Origin: Flavobacterium chilense
GTDB taxonomy: Bacteria > Bacteroidota > Bacteroidia > Flavobacteriales > Flavobacteriaceae
DNA length: 64,000 bases
Assembly: GCF_001602525.1 (NCBI RefSeq)
Contig: NZ_LSYT01000005.1
Coordinates: 124,001 to 188,000, forward strand
Direction of reading: 5' to 3'
Shown here in pieces: positions 36,901 through 49,000 of the stretch (its first letter is position 1; every line of letters begins with the position of its first letter). Both the position numbers and the translations under genes were made by a program. The notes under the pieces were generated by a model. It saw only the letters and a list, made by a program, of their open reading frames with translations. It was not told the DNA's origin and did not search any database.

Positions 36901-39900
36901 GTATCATGCTTTCAGGGAAGTAACGGAAGTATAAAACTAAATATTACTGGCGGAACTAAATTTGCAGATATTACAAAACCATATACGATTATTTCAAGTG
37001 GAATAATTGATTCGCAAAACGGAATTATTTCAGGACTCACCCAGGGAACTTATACCGTAAAAATAATTGATGCAAATGGTTGTCAAACCGCTGAGCAGAC
37101 TATTATAATTACTGAACCTGCAAATTCTGTATTTATAAACAATCAGACTATTACTCCAACTACTGGTTTTGGTTTATCTACAGGAAAAATTGTGATTACT
37201 GTTGCAGGCGGAACCGCAGGGTATTCATACCAATGGAAAAATAGCTTAGGTTTTACTGTTGGTACAAATAGTCCTGTTTTAAATAATATTCCAGCCGGAA
37301 CTTATACTGTTTTGGTTACAGATGCAAATTCTTGTACTACTACAAATAGTTATACTGTAGAACAACCTACAAAACCGCTTTTAACAGAAACTCACATACA
37401 AGCAAGATGTAATGGTTTACTAGGTTCGTTAGATGCTCTTGCAACCGGAGGAGCTACTTTTGGTCAAAATCAATCTAACAGAATTTATACTTATAAGTTA
37501 AAAAATAAAACTACAAATGCTGTAATTACAATTGTTGGTAATGAAGCTAAATTTGAAAATATTTCAGATGGAGATTATACGCTTACTGCTACAGATGTGG
37601 GAGGAGTTGATTCTAATAATATTGATGTTACCTTCAAACAACCTACACCAATCATAGTAAATCTCGACTCAAAATTGAACGTAAGTTGTTTTGATGGTCA
37701 GGATGGTTCAATTATTATATCAGTTACAGGAGGAACACCTTTTATAATTAACAATGCACCTGTTTATAATTATCAATGGAAAAAGAAAAATAAAGCAACC
37801 AATATCTACGAAAACTTTACACCAAGTGCATTAAATGCATTAACCGAAGGTACTTATGCCGTTGAAGTTCGTGATGCCAATTATAATTCTGCTGATGCCA
37901 GTCATTGTGTTGGTATTTTAGATGAAATTATAATTACTCAGCCAGCAGATTTTGGTTTTGACATAGATAAAATTACCTATATTAATCCATCTGCACAAAA
38001 TGGAAATGATGGTGCCTTACATTTTGAAATCAAAGGTGGAAAAACAAATTATGAATATAAGCTTTACACTAAAAATGCACAAGGAAACGAAACAATCTTA
38101 AAAACCATTTCAAATACATCAGCTAAAATGGTTGATTTTACAGATCTTATTAAAGATCATTATTATGTATCTGTTCAGGATGATACAGGTTGTACCAAAT
38201 ATACCGATTTTGATTTTACTGATAACCCACTTACCATTACCATTAGCCAAACTCAGGATATGACTTGTTTCGAATCTAATGATGCTATAATAAAAGCAAC
38301 TGTAAACGGAGGTTTTGGTGTCAAAAAAATATCCTGGTATCTAAACAATGTTTTATTACCTAATGAAAACAATACAGAACTGCTAAATGCAAAAATAGGA
38401 ACTTATTATGCTGTTGTAAAAGACTCTAAAACAATTGAAGTTACCACTGCCCCTATAACTATTACTCAACCTGATCTTGTAACTTTTACAACTATTCAGG
38501 AACCTGTAAAATGTCTTGGCGATAATAATGGTAGTATATCAATTACAGCAGCCGGAGGAAATGGAACTTACAAATATCGTTATTTCCAGAACGGAACTTT
38601 AATTAAAGACTGGACAAGTTTTGTAAGTGGGGCAAAAACCATTATAACTGATTTAGCAGATGGTGAATATACACTTCAGGTACAAGACACTCAACAATGT
38701 AAAAGCACTGATGCAACTGTAAAAATTACATCACCAACTGCTTTAACCATTAGTAATGTTGTATCAGTTCCTGCAACAGGAAAAGGATTAAGTAATGGTT
38801 CTATTACCATAACAGCTCAGGGATCAAACGGAAATTACACTTACAAATGGTTCAAAAGCGATGCTACAAATCTTAACCAAACAGCTCCAACAGCGGCTAA
38901 TTTAGCAGCAGGGAAATATTATGTAATTATAACAGATGCTAAAAATTGTAGCTTAACATCTGAATTATTAGAAGTAACTGAACCTGCACTTTTAGAAACT
39001 AATATAGAGGTGCAAAACGTTATTTTATGTAACGGTGATAAAAACGGAAGTTTAAAACCAACAACAATTGGCGGATTTTTAAAACCCGGAGAAAGCTATA
39101 CCTACCAATGGTTTGAAAATGGTAATGCAACCCCATTGACTGCGAGTACTATCCTGAGCGGAATAGGAAAAGGTTCATATTATACGATAGTAACAGACTC
39201 AAACGGAAATAAAGCTAAAAGTAAAGTCCTTATTATAGCCGAACCTTTAATTTTAGATAATACCTTAACCTCAGATTACATGATTTGTGGTGATGCAAAT
39301 GACTGGACTATTAATGCAACACCATCCGGAGGAACTCTTCCGTATAATTATGTATGGAATACAGGAGCAAAAACTGCTACTATTCAAAATGTTCCTCCAG
39401 GTAATTATTCAGTATTAGTAACAGATAATCATGGCTGTACCATTACAAAAATCATTACTATTGTTGCGCCTGTTCATTTGGCAACATCCGAAGTAATAAA
39501 AATACCAACTTGTTATGCTGGCTCTGATGCTACAATTACATTAACATCTTCAGGAGGAAAAGCACCTTACACTTATTTATGGAATACAGGCGAAAAATCG
39601 AATGTATTAAGCAATGCTTCAGCCGGTGATTATAATGTAATGGTTACTGATAGCAAAGGCTGTATGATCAATCATACTTATACTATTGTAAATCCGCCTA
39701 AAGATATTATCAATCTTGGCGAAGATGTAACCTTATGTTTTGATCAGACTTTAACTATCAATGCAACTATTGACGATGTTAAAGCTACTTATGCATGGAC
39801 TTCAGACAAAGGATTCAAAAGCAACAAAGCGATGATCACCGTTTCTCAACCTGCAAATTATACGGTAATTGTTACCAACAAATTAGGTTGTGAGGCTACA

Positions 39901-40467
39901 GATACTATCAAAATATCAAGCCAGAGTACTGCTATTAGTGCTGAATTCGCTGTTTCCAGTCAGGTATTTAAAAATGAGAAATTTATACTTGTTGATATTA
40001 GTAATCCTGCTGCCGATGAAATCGAATGGATTTTACCAGCCAATGCCACTATAGTTTCTAAAAATAAAGATTTTGCTGAGATAAGTTTTAATGAGGCTGG
40101 TCAATATGATGTTACCATGAATACTAAAAAAGGAGATTGTACTGCTTATCAAACCAAAACAATATTAGTTACTGAAGGTGAATTTGAAGAGAATAATCCG
40201 GATGAGGTTTCGAAAAAATTTGATTTAAAAATTTATCCAAATCCATCAAAAGGAACTTTCACAGTAGATGTATTACTAGATAAAGTAATGCCGGCGCATG
40301 TTAAGGTTTTTAATTTGAATAACAATATGCTTATTGATTCAAAAACTCAGGATGGCAAAGATAATTACCTGTTCAACTTTAGTTTTAACGGACTTCCTTC
40401 AGGGGTTTATTTCGTACTATTTGAGTCGCAGCAAGGAAGTAAATTGAGAAAAATTATCATTCAATAA
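33949..40467 (+). CDS. Giant SprB-repeat surface adhesin with T9SS type A sorting domain
   Basis: A 2172-residue secreted protein. A signal peptide (MKKHYLLLLFFMSLFGYSQQ) is followed by about twenty SprB-type repeats of roughly 80-100 residues. Each has a CFGxxxGxIxxxVxGGTxPYxYxW core and ends VTDANGC. A C-terminal T9SS type A sorting domain starts near residue 2090 (LKIYPNPSKGTFTVDV and ends LPSGVYFVLFESQQGSKLRKI). The protein should cross the outer membrane by the type IX system and be attached to the cell surface. SprB of F. johnsoniae (about 6500 residues) is the gliding adhesin; this one is shorter and lies in a toxin locus, so a role in cell contact or target binding rather than gliding is possible. 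The operon supplies a membrane barrel downstream. Confidence 0.9.
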   Translation: MKKHYLLLLFFMSLFGYSQQADINGAKSVTIINPPALVPITGNVTNVTGAGLSDGTISLNTISGGTPGYTVNWSNITNPLQPVNINALKAGTYRVKVNDANGCFFLEKDFTVYQPDQIEVIINQPAKITCFGNNGSLTAQAKGGYPYGGSPNYTYSWFKCDNINGDNPVPVNGTGPQLLNVKAGFYMVHVIDNQNATIAKDIKELTQNPKILVNEVITPISCRGAATGAINLTPSGGTPNTTYTVVWSDNTSIRSFERTGLTAGTYRYTITDDQVSGCSTVLTTVTVSEPALDLNVTYTSKQPTLTNNNGQIILNATGGILPGGNNSYTYQWSKVGDPTFSPGNVSQKTDLANGTYNINVTSSSGCTFPVITIKLEALNLEFVQQVNVKCFGDATGLIAVKGIGGTITSDYDYTWFKNGAPIAEKTSTLTGITSGTFRVEIRDSKGDMVEETYNITQPAAPLLVSSSLQQNVSCKNGSNGKISTIVSGGTIGSGYKYLWSNGSTQPTADNLIAGKYSLTVTDANGCQAFLTDIEITEPLTITIPAATITHVAIFGESTGAITLGNVTGGNGGYNYNWSSSTYPSFTSSTKDISGLKTGSYTLLVTDSKSCTATQTFIVNQNSLLEVEITESKFIKCYGNTNGELTAVVKGGVTPYKYVWTKNGTVIPGENTAKISNLGFGFYSVYVTDNANPSGPFALAQQLNYELKQPNELKVTALSQTNVLCYGAATGAININITGGTGPYTQQWTKNGIAYSVGADLSDLETGTYNVIVTDRTDHGCTATLAQAIVITQPTAPLKIESVTPVNLTGFETNNGSISVTVSGGKPNYNYQWTKDTNPAIIGSGPSITGLSIGIYHLIVKDDNGCTLPQADYEITQPAKFEIVSITQTSNTNIACFGDTSAEFNAVVTGGVKEYTFEWLNTTNGVKHASSENISPTSTVSKASNLPAGNYVITVKDAKNNILFGTNTFTILQPDKLAFTYTKTNVSCFQGSNGSIKLNITGGTKFADITKPYTIISSGIIDSQNGIISGLTQGTYTVKIIDANGCQTAEQTIIITEPANSVFINNQTITPTTGFGLSTGKIVITVAGGTAGYSYQWKNSLGFTVGTNSPVLNNIPAGTYTVLVTDANSCTTTNSYTVEQPTKPLLTETHIQARCNGLLGSLDALATGGATFGQNQSNRIYTYKLKNKTTNAVITIVGNEAKFENISDGDYTLTATDVGGVDSNNIDVTFKQPTPIIVNLDSKLNVSCFDGQDGSIIISVTGGTPFIINNAPVYNYQWKKKNKATNIYENFTPSALNALTEGTYAVEVRDANYNSADASHCVGILDEIIITQPADFGFDIDKITYINPSAQNGNDGALHFEIKGGKTNYEYKLYTKNAQGNETILKTISNTSAKMVDFTDLIKDHYYVSVQDDTGCTKYTDFDFTDNPLTITISQTQDMTCFESNDAIIKATVNGGFGVKKISWYLNNVLLPNENNTELLNAKIGTYYAVVKDSKTIEVTTAPITITQPDLVTFTTIQEPVKCLGDNNGSISITAAGGNGTYKYRYFQNGTLIKDWTSFVSGAKTIITDLADGEYTLQVQDTQQCKSTDATVKITSPTALTISNVVSVPATGKGLSNGSITITAQGSNGNYTYKWFKSDATNLNQTAPTAANLAAGKYYVIITDAKNCSLTSELLEVTEPALLETNIEVQNVILCNGDKNGSLKPTTIGGFLKPGESYTYQWFENGNATPLTASTILSGIGKGSYYTIVTDSNGNKAKSKVLIIAEPLILDNTLTSDYMICGDANDWTINATPSGGTLPYNYVWNTGAKTATIQNVPPGNYSVLVTDNHGCTITKIITIVAPVHLATSEVIKIPTCYAGSDATITLTSSGGKAPYTYLWNTGEKSNVLSNASAGDYNVMVTDSKGCMINHTYTIVNPPKDIINLGEDVTLCFDQTLTINATIDDVKATYAWTSDKGFKSNKAMITVSQPANYTVIVTNKLGCEATDTIKISSQSTAISAEFAVSSQVFKNEKFILVDISNPAADEIEWILPANATIVSKNKDFAEISFNEAGQYDVTMNTKKGDCTAYQTKTILVTEGEFEENNPDEVSKKFDLKIYPNPSKGTFTVDVLLDKVMPAHVKVFNLNNNMLIDSKTQDGKDNYLFNFSFNGLPSGVYFVLFESQQGSKLRKIIIQ

Positions 40468-40510
40468 ACTTTAGTCAAGTAAGTAAAAATTATCAATTTC
40501 AAATAATAAA

Positions 40511-40544
40511 TGAAAATCAGATTGAAAATAAACTCTGATTTTCA
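40511..40544 (+). promoter_or_regulatory. Intercistronic hairpin inside the locus
   Basis: TGAAAATCAGA (40511-40521) pairs perfectly with TCTGATTTTCA (40534-40544) over a 12-base loop. No T run follows, so it is not a strong terminator. It sits 12 bases before the barrel gene ATG and may lower or stabilise expression of the downstream part. This 89-base gap is the longest inside the locus. Confidence 0.55.
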
Positions 40545-40556
40545 TGCCTCTAAAGA

Positions 40557-43016
40557 ATGGTTTTAAAAAAAATAATTTTAATTACAATATTGCTTTTTAT
40601 AAGTACTTTGGGGTTTTCGCAAAACTTTAATGTTCAGGAACTAGGTAAAGCAAAATTGATAAATGTAAGTGGCGGCGCATCTGCTAATACTGTTTTCTAT
40701 TCCGGAAATGCTGCAAGAGAACCTTTTAGCTATTTCTTGAACGGAAACATCAATTTCAACATTGCAAATTTGTACAATGTTCCATTTTCATTTTCTTATA
40801 CGAATCAAAAATTCGGTTATAATAAACCCGTTTTAATGAATCGTTTAAGCATACATCCATCATATAAATGGATCACTGCCCATATTGGCGATGTTAGCAT
40901 GAGTTTCTCTCCTTATACTTTAAGCGGTCATCAGTTTACAGGTTTTGGAGTTGATTTAACTCCACAGGGAAAATTTAAGATTAGTGCAATGTATGGGCGA
41001 TTAATAAAAAGTAGCGAATATGACTCAGCTTATCCGGATATTTTGCCAGCATATAAGAGGTTTGGTTATGGTTTTAAAACATCATATGCGTTAGAAAAAA
41101 TAAATTTAGGCCTTACTTTATTCAAAGCCAAAGACCAGATCAATTCCTTAAACAATCCTGTCCCATTTGAGCTGGATGTAACTCCAAAAGAAAATACTGC
41201 GATTAGTTTTGAAACAACATTTAAACTTTTTCAGAAATTACAAGTCTCTACAGAATATGCAAACAGTAGTATTACTGAAGATTTAAGAGTCACAGAAGGT
41301 GGAAAAGCACAAGGAATTTCTTCTTTTCTGATGGGCAGAAATAGTACAACTACAAGTTATGATGCTTTTAAGGGGCAATTAATTTATCCTGCCGGAAAAG
41401 GAACATTAGGACTTGGATATGAAAGAATTGATCCAAATTACCGAACTTTTGGTGGTTATTATTTTAATAATGATTTAGAAAATATTACCGTTAATGCAAC
41501 ACAAAACCTTTACAAAGACAAAGTTTCTCTTGCTGTAAATCTTGGACTCCAAAAGGATAATTTAGATAAGCAAAAAGAAAGTCAGATGAAACGTTTAGTA
41601 TCTTCTGTTAATGCTGATTTCAGACCTAACCAGAAATTAAACCTCAATTTTAATTATTCTAATTTTCAATCCTATACCAACAGCCGTAATCAGTTTGATT
41701 ATATCAATCAGGTTTCTAATTATGATTATCTCGATACTTTAAATTTTAGACAAGTCAATCAAAATATCGGGCTTACCGTAAATTATTTATTAAAAAATGA
41801 TAAAAAACTGAAAAAAGCCATTAGTGCTAATTTTACAATGCAAGATGCCCAAAATCAACAACAAGGGCGAACTGTTCCTGGTGGGGCTTCTACTTATTAT
41901 AACTCAGCACTTACCTATTCTCTTGGTTATCCGGAAAAAGATTTAAGTTTTAACGGTTCCCTAAACAATACCTATGGAAAAACAGATTCTGGTAAAAGCC
42001 TCATCATTGGTCCTACAATAGGAGTTACAAAGTTATTTTTTGATAAAAAATTAAATACCTCTGCCTCTACTAGCTATAACACCAGTTATAGCAATGGTGA
42101 TAAGCAAAATGACATTTTCAATTTTAGACTTAACGGATCTTATATTTATCTCCAAAAACACAATTTCAACATGAGTATGATTTCTTTGTTTAATAATTCC
42201 GCTGGGCGTAAAAACAATGATCTAACAGCTACTCTGTCCTATGCTTATTCTTTTGATAAAATAAAAATGCGTCCAAAAAGAGAGCCAAGGATTGAAGATG
42301 ATATGAAATTAAATCCGGCAAATCCTGTTCTGAAAATAAACCTTAACGGAAAAGTCTTTGAAGGCACAAGGGACGAAATTACAGCACAATTAAAAGATAT
42401 GCAGTTGGCATTAAGCCCAATTCCAACAGAAGAAAGTAACAATTTAGAACATTTATTAACATTAGCTACCCTGGCTCCTGATGATAAAGACTTTAAAGAA
42501 AAAGTGTTAGATTATCTGGAAGCTTACAACATAGAAGCTAAGAATCTGAAGAGTTATAACGAATATATCATAGAAGCAGCTCAAAAGCTTGAAAAAGAAA
42601 TGAAGAACAAAGATGAAAGTCTTGAAAATGCTTATGTAATGGCCATTGGAAGAGTAAACAGCCATAAATTACATGGCGTAAACGAAACTGAGATTACTGA
42701 TAAAACTGCTTATAAATCGTATTTAAAATTAGTTGAAAGAAGCAACAATAACCGTGATCAGTTAATGCATCACAGATGGATGTTAAAAGAAATTTCAACA
42801 TTGTCAAAAATATCCACAGCTGAAATTCAACAAAATCAAAATATAGCTGATTTTAGTAAAGAAGAAGTTCAGGAAGCTTTTAAATTAATAAAAGATAAAA
42901 AATCCGATGCTGAAATAACAGATGCGATAGAATTAAAGATGATTCCGTTTTATCATGAATTAGCCGTCAAAAATGCTACAATTGATGAAATTGATCTTAA
43001 ACATATTCAAAAATAA
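40557..43016 (+). CDS. Outer-membrane beta-barrel protein with soluble C-terminal extension
   Basis: An 819-residue protein with a signal peptide (MVLKKIILITILLFISTLGFSQ). Residues about 25-565 show the alternating pattern and aromatic girdles of a large outer-membrane barrel (for example LGLGYERIDPNYRTFGGYYF). From about residue 570 the character changes: a basic KMRPKREPR linker leads to about 240 residues that are helical and charged, probably in the periplasm. It lies between the SprB-like adhesin and the toxin gene (27 bases to the toxin). It could be the export pore, surface anchor or receptor component for either. SprF, the partner of SprB, is also an outer-membrane protein, but I cannot call this SprF from sequence. 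No TonB box was seen. Confidence 0.75.
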   Translation: MVLKKIILITILLFISTLGFSQNFNVQELGKAKLINVSGGASANTVFYSGNAAREPFSYFLNGNINFNIANLYNVPFSFSYTNQKFGYNKPVLMNRLSIHPSYKWITAHIGDVSMSFSPYTLSGHQFTGFGVDLTPQGKFKISAMYGRLIKSSEYDSAYPDILPAYKRFGYGFKTSYALEKINLGLTLFKAKDQINSLNNPVPFELDVTPKENTAISFETTFKLFQKLQVSTEYANSSITEDLRVTEGGKAQGISSFLMGRNSTTTSYDAFKGQLIYPAGKGTLGLGYERIDPNYRTFGGYYFNNDLENITVNATQNLYKDKVSLAVNLGLQKDNLDKQKESQMKRLVSSVNADFRPNQKLNLNFNYSNFQSYTNSRNQFDYINQVSNYDYLDTLNFRQVNQNIGLTVNYLLKNDKKLKKAISANFTMQDAQNQQQGRTVPGGASTYYNSALTYSLGYPEKDLSFNGSLNNTYGKTDSGKSLIIGPTIGVTKLFFDKKLNTSASTSYNTSYSNGDKQNDIFNFRLNGSYIYLQKHNFNMSMISLFNNSAGRKNNDLTATLSYAYSFDKIKMRPKREPRIEDDMKLNPANPVLKINLNGKVFEGTRDEITAQLKDMQLALSPIPTEESNNLEHLLTLATLAPDDKDFKEKVLDYLEAYNIEAKNLKSYNEYIIEAAQKLEKEMKNKDESLENAYVMAIGRVNSHKLHGVNETEITDKTAYKSYLKLVERSNNNRDQLMHHRWMLKEISTLSKISTAEIQQNQNIADFSKEEVQEAFKLIKDKKSDAEITDAIELKMIPFYHELAVKNATIDEIDLKHIQK

Positions 43017-43043
43017 AGTAGTAAGATACTAACCCAACAAAAA

Positions 43044-46000
43044 ATGGATAAACCTCAATTACCCAAAATGCTAAAAAAATTATACTTATACCTATTATTG
43101 TTATGTTCCTTAGCAGGGTTTAGAAGCTATGCGCAGACATTTCCTATCTCGGTCACAACCCAAATCACACAGCCCTCACCTATTTATCTGACTAAATATG
43201 CTGATGCAGCTACTATAAACAGCCCTATAAAAATTCAGTTAACTTTAAACGATTTAACCATTTCAAATCGTCAGGTAAGGTTAAAGATTTATTTTCAGGG
43301 TAATGGGATTTCATTTAATACTAATGATTTTGTGGTAGGTGCAAAACCATTGTATCTCGAAGGAGGATTTCCGCTTCAGTTAACCAATGTTGACCTGGCT
43401 CCATATTTTGAATATCAAAACCTGTTAGGAGTCAATCAAAATCAATATGCACAACCCTTACCAGAAGGTATTTACAATATATATGTAGAAGTATACGATT
43501 TTGCGACAGGAAAAAAACTGTCTAAAAAAACAGGTTCAACAACCATTATTTTTCAGAATGAACCTCCTTTTTTAAACCTGCCTTTGAACAATGCTTCGAT
43601 TATGCAGCAAAATATTCAAAATATTGTTTTTAGCTGGACACCACGAAGCATCAATGTTAGTAATGTAGAATACGAATTTTCATTGGTAGAAATTTGGGAT
43701 AATTATACTCCGGTTCAAAATGCATTTGCTTATTCGCCTCCATTGTATACCACTACGACCAAAATGACAACTTTGCAATATGGTATAAACGAACCTCAAC
43801 TTATTCCAGGCAAAAAATATGCATGGCGTATAAAAGCAAAAGCAATTTTAGGAGCCGAAGAAATTGGTGTATTCAAAAATAATGGATATACAGAAATTTT
43901 TGCTTTTACCTACGAAATGTTTTGTACTGCTCCGCTGGCTATTACAACTTCCGGCGTTAGTCAGGATCAGGCTAAAATAACATGGAGCGGTAATATAGAT
44001 AATTTTGACTATCAGGTAAATTATCGTGAAAAAAATGCCGGTTCAGAATGGTATAAAGCCGTAACTCCCAGAGAAAATATTACCCTTAGTAATTTAAAAC
44101 CTAATACAACATACGAGTATACTGTAGGGTCATCCTGTGATGTAGGTAAATATATTCACAGTACAATTAATGAATTTACAACCATTGCAAAAGATGAAAT
44201 TACATTTGCCGGTTGTGGTATAAAACCAGATCCAAATGATTTGGCTAATAAAACTCCTTTGCCTAATCTTTATCCTAATGATGTAGTTACAGCAGGAGAT
44301 TTTCCAATTGTTGTATCAAAAGCGACAGGAAGCAATGGTAGCTTTACTGGAGAAGGCTATGTAACCCTTCCTTTTTTAGAGAAATTCAAAAAACTAATTG
44401 ATGCTGCTGATGCTCTTGGAGGCGATAAAACCAATATAGGAAAATTTTCCCGTATTAGAATTACCTTCAACAACATTGGTGTTAATACCGACTTTAAATT
44501 AATCTCCGGAGAAATTGTTGCGAGTTATGATCCTGCCTGGACTGGTGTTGGAGATTTAGATGGTGTGGTAAATGATGCATTTGGAGACGCAGGAAATGTT
44601 GTTAATCATCAATATGATTTATCTATAAAGTCTGTTGTAAAAAATCCTGATGGCACTATAACAGTTACCAGCACTACAGGAGTAACCTCCGTAATAGACA
44701 AAACGGTAAATGATATTATTATTACAGATAAAGATGGTAAACAATTTACTGTTCCTGCTAATGCTACAGCCGGAAATATAGAACAAACCGGACAACTGGC
44801 TCCAGGCGGAATACCAACTCCTAAAAACACAAACGGAATGGGATCCGGAGGTGATGTCGCTGAAATTTCTTCACCAGATGTCAAAGTAACTTTCTCTCAG
44901 GGAGATGGAAAATATTCTTTTGATACTGCTCCATTAGCTGATAATGGAAGTCTGGGTAAAACTTATCAGGCAATTCCACAAAAAAATGGTGGAACATACA
45001 AAGTAAATTACAAAGCTATTTCAGACAGTCCAAATTCGACTGATGTTGTAGTGGCTACAGTTGATTTCAAGAACGGAAAAACAAAGAAAGACCTTGTCTT
45101 TAAAACACAAAACGGTACTGCTATCGACAGTACTAAAATTGTTTGGAAAGACAATGTTGCCACTCTTACGCTGAAAAAAACTTTAGATTTTGCAAAAGAA
45201 ACTATCATTGCAACAGTAAAACCTGTAGCACCAAAAGATACTAAAGAAACTGCTGGCAAATATGATATTGCAGGAACAATTGATTTGTGGCATTTAACAA
45301 ATAAAAAAGTAAATGTGACCTTGGTAAGTGTTAATAACGCAACAATACCAAATGATGCGCAAAAACAATTAAACGCAATTTATGAACCTGCCGGAATAAC
45401 TTTTGAGGTTAACACGATCAATGTCAGTTTAGATAATAGCTGGGGAGATAGTATTGAGACGAGTGATAGTGACTTATTAAATACTTACACACCAGAACAG
45501 CAACAAATAACAGCAAATTTAAAGATACAATTAGGATCAAATTATAAAAAAGATACCTATTATGTTATTTATACTGATGCACCATCTAACAAATCAAACC
45601 TGCTTGGCTTTATGCCTCTTAAGCGTCAATATGGTTTTATCTTTAATAAAAACAATACTGTTCGCACACTAGCGCACGAATTAGGGCATGGTGTTTTTGG
45701 CTTACAACATCCTTTTACCCAATTCAATACTTCTACAACAACAGACCTATTAATGGATTATGGTACTGGAGTTGTATTAAGCCATAATGACTGGCAGGTT
45801 CTTCATGCGCCAGGATTGCAATTGTACCCGTTTATTCAAGGGGACAGTGATGGGGAACATGTTGAAGTAAGTAACATGGAAAATTTATATACCAACTTTA
45901 AAAATACTGATGGCTCACTTACTTTTTTAACACCAGCAGGAAAGCCATTTACTATTAAAGAGAAGATAAGTAGTGTTGGTTTTTCTTACTTTGACGATAA

Positions 46001-49000
46001 CTGGTCTACAGACAGAACTAGTTTTGAAGATACGGTTTTACCTATTGGTACATTAAAAAGATTCACTTTAACTAATGGTAAAACATACTCAATAGCTCAT
46101 CCTGTAAAAGATGATAATAAAATAGATATTGTAGGATATGCTGAATTGGACAAAAATGGACAGGCAATCCAAAATACATTGTACATAGATAAAACAAGTT
46201 CTGTCTTAAAAACTAGAAATATTATTGTAGGTATTCCTGCAATTGAAAAAGGTCAGCTTATCTTTAAAGTTCAAAAAATAAATAATTATAAAAATTCAGA
46301 TATACCAAAAGACAATTATGGTAGTGGACCTCAAGAAAGTGTCTACTTTTTAAATACTTATATTAAAGAACTTAAACAAGGTATAAATATTTCGAGTTCA
46401 ATAAGTCCATTGGATATAAATGAACTTTATTTCATAAGTGAATTCAGTAGTGATTTATACGGAATGAATGCACTTCATGCCATTCGTATTGCTTATTTTT
46501 TACGTAATAATCCAGATTTAATTAATTGTTTAGGTTATGCACAAAATCAAATAGGAAAAGATGTAACCTTACGATTTAATCAAGAAATGAGAGATGGTTT
46601 ACGTTCATCACTCTCAAAAAATCAGGGAACGACAAGAGTTTCTATCCCTGTTTTTTATGCAGACATATCAAATAATGTTAAAAAAGACATTTTTACATCA
46701 ACAAAGTATTTAGCTAGTCTAGACGCTATTCTTCACACATATTATAATGAGCTTAAAAACAAAGGAAACGTTTCAATTGATTTATCGTTAAGTGACTTAT
46801 CAGAAGTAATTGATGGTCTGGGTAGAGAATGTCTATTAAGTAATATTCCTATTGAAAAAAGGGTAGAGTTTTTAAAGCAATACAAAACCTGGAAAATTTC
46901 AGGCTCAAAAGAAGATATGCTTCTTGAATTATTAATAAATATCAGACCAAGTGATATTCCTCAATTGCTGACTAACTTAGCAGATAATAATTATGAATTA
47001 TTAAGAGGTTTATATAATGATATGAATGATAAAGAAGATTATTATACTTTATTATCAGTCATATCTACTTATGTAGCAGAACAAAAAAAGAATACTCCTG
47101 AAGCAATCAGTTTACAAGGAGATTGGAAAGCAGGAGCAGAAAAATATGTGTATGTCTGCAAAGATGCAATGCATATTTTGACGTGTAACGTTGAGATAAC
47201 TGAATTTAACAAAGCTAATGGAAAAGTTATAATTAAATTTCAGGATTTCTCAAATACATTTAATGATAAACCTGTTTTTAAAACAGTAGAGGTAGATCCC
47301 TTTGATTTGATTCGAGTTAAATTTGAAAATGATTTTGACATCAAAGGCACTAATGGTAAAGAAATAAAAGAGGGACAAGATGCAATAGTACCTGCAATTT
47401 ATCTTTATTGGATAATGAAACAACAACAGGATAAAACAATAAGTGTACAAGTTAGAATTGCCCTAGACATTTTGGCAATTATTCCAGCAGTATTTAGTGC
47501 AAATCCAGAGTTAGTTGTATTAGTTGATGCTGCAGTTGCTACTACTGATATAGCTTTCCAACTTTCTTCAGATGCTATTAAAAGTTCTGACAATCAAGCT
47601 TTAAATAATTTGGTTGATGGTTGGGATGACATTTATAAAGTATATTCTTTAGGACGTTTAGTATCCTCAGCTCCAGCTATATTAAAAGGCGGAAAAGACT
47701 TAGGAAAAGTAGTATTTAATAGAGAAAACTTAAATAAAACTATAACAAGAGCAAAAGCTATACCAAGCGAATTAAATAATATAAGTAAGGTCTTTTATAA
47801 ATTTTACAAAGCCATAAAAAATAGTGAAAGTATAACAATCGTTGCTACGAAGAAACAAATTTTAGAAAATACTATTTATGGCGCATATGTCGAGATAACT
47901 TTAGCAGAAAAATGTACTGCTCTGGATGAATTTAAATTATTATTTCAAAATAATAAAATAATCGTTGGTGTTAATTCAAAAATGGCAAATGGTACAAGTT
48001 ACGCTCAAGGTGTTAGTGTAGCAAGTGTTACAGAAACCAATGGAGCTTTAATTTTATCTGAGTTAAGAACTTTACCTTCAACTTATACTGGAAGTACTAA
48101 AGTTGTAGAAACTATTAAAAATGTTAGTATTGCCGGAAAAGGGGTGCAAACCATTGAAATTATCACTACAGATATTGGTCAGTTTTATGCAAGACAACTT
48201 TTGGCTGCTTCACAAGATAGTAACTTCATTGCATCTATAGAAAAGAATTACCCAACTACTTTTAGCAAAATTAAAAATGATATTACTTTAAAAAACAAGT
48301 TTGAAACAGATTTCAAAAACGCAAATACTTCTGTTTTAACTGAAATTGAAGATATTGCTCATTTTGATGATGATTACAATTCTTTTGTAACATTATGGAA
48401 ATCTACAAGTAGTACTGAATTATTAAATTATGTCAAAGATTTAGATAAATTTAAAGCATGGTGGTATCCAAATAAAGCAAAAGTAAATAATGAATTTTTC
48501 ATTAATCTAAAAGCTTATGAAGAATCATTAAACGCAGGATATTTACAAACTTTACATCTAGAAAAAATATCAAGTAATGTTAGAGGTCAGTACTGGAATT
48601 ATTATAAACAAAGTCAATGGGATAAACTTGAAGCATTAGCAAAAGAATATAAAATAAATTTTGATGCTAAAAGTAATGCATTATGGCCACCTGCAAACGG
48701 TGGATATGGCCCATTAGTTAAAAGGGTACCAAATGAGAATGAAGTATTTGACAGATATGGAGGCTCTTTTGGAGATCTGCCAGATGGAACACCAAATTTA
48801 GGAGGAGCCTACACAAGCCCAATGTTTAATGGAAAACCTTATGATTTTGATGGAAGGGCTCTAAATATGGAAAAAGAAAAATACGATTTTTACTATAAAA
48901 TAATAATCAAAGATCCATCAAAATTCGAAATTGAAACCAATAGGGCAATTCCATGGTTTGGAAAAGTTGGTAAGGCAGAACAATCTCGATTTATAATAAA

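Noticed and set aside
33949..40467. Calling the 2172-residue adhesin SprB itself
   Set aside because: SprB of F. johnsoniae is about three times longer and lies in another gene context; shared repeats alone do not make it the gliding adhesin.
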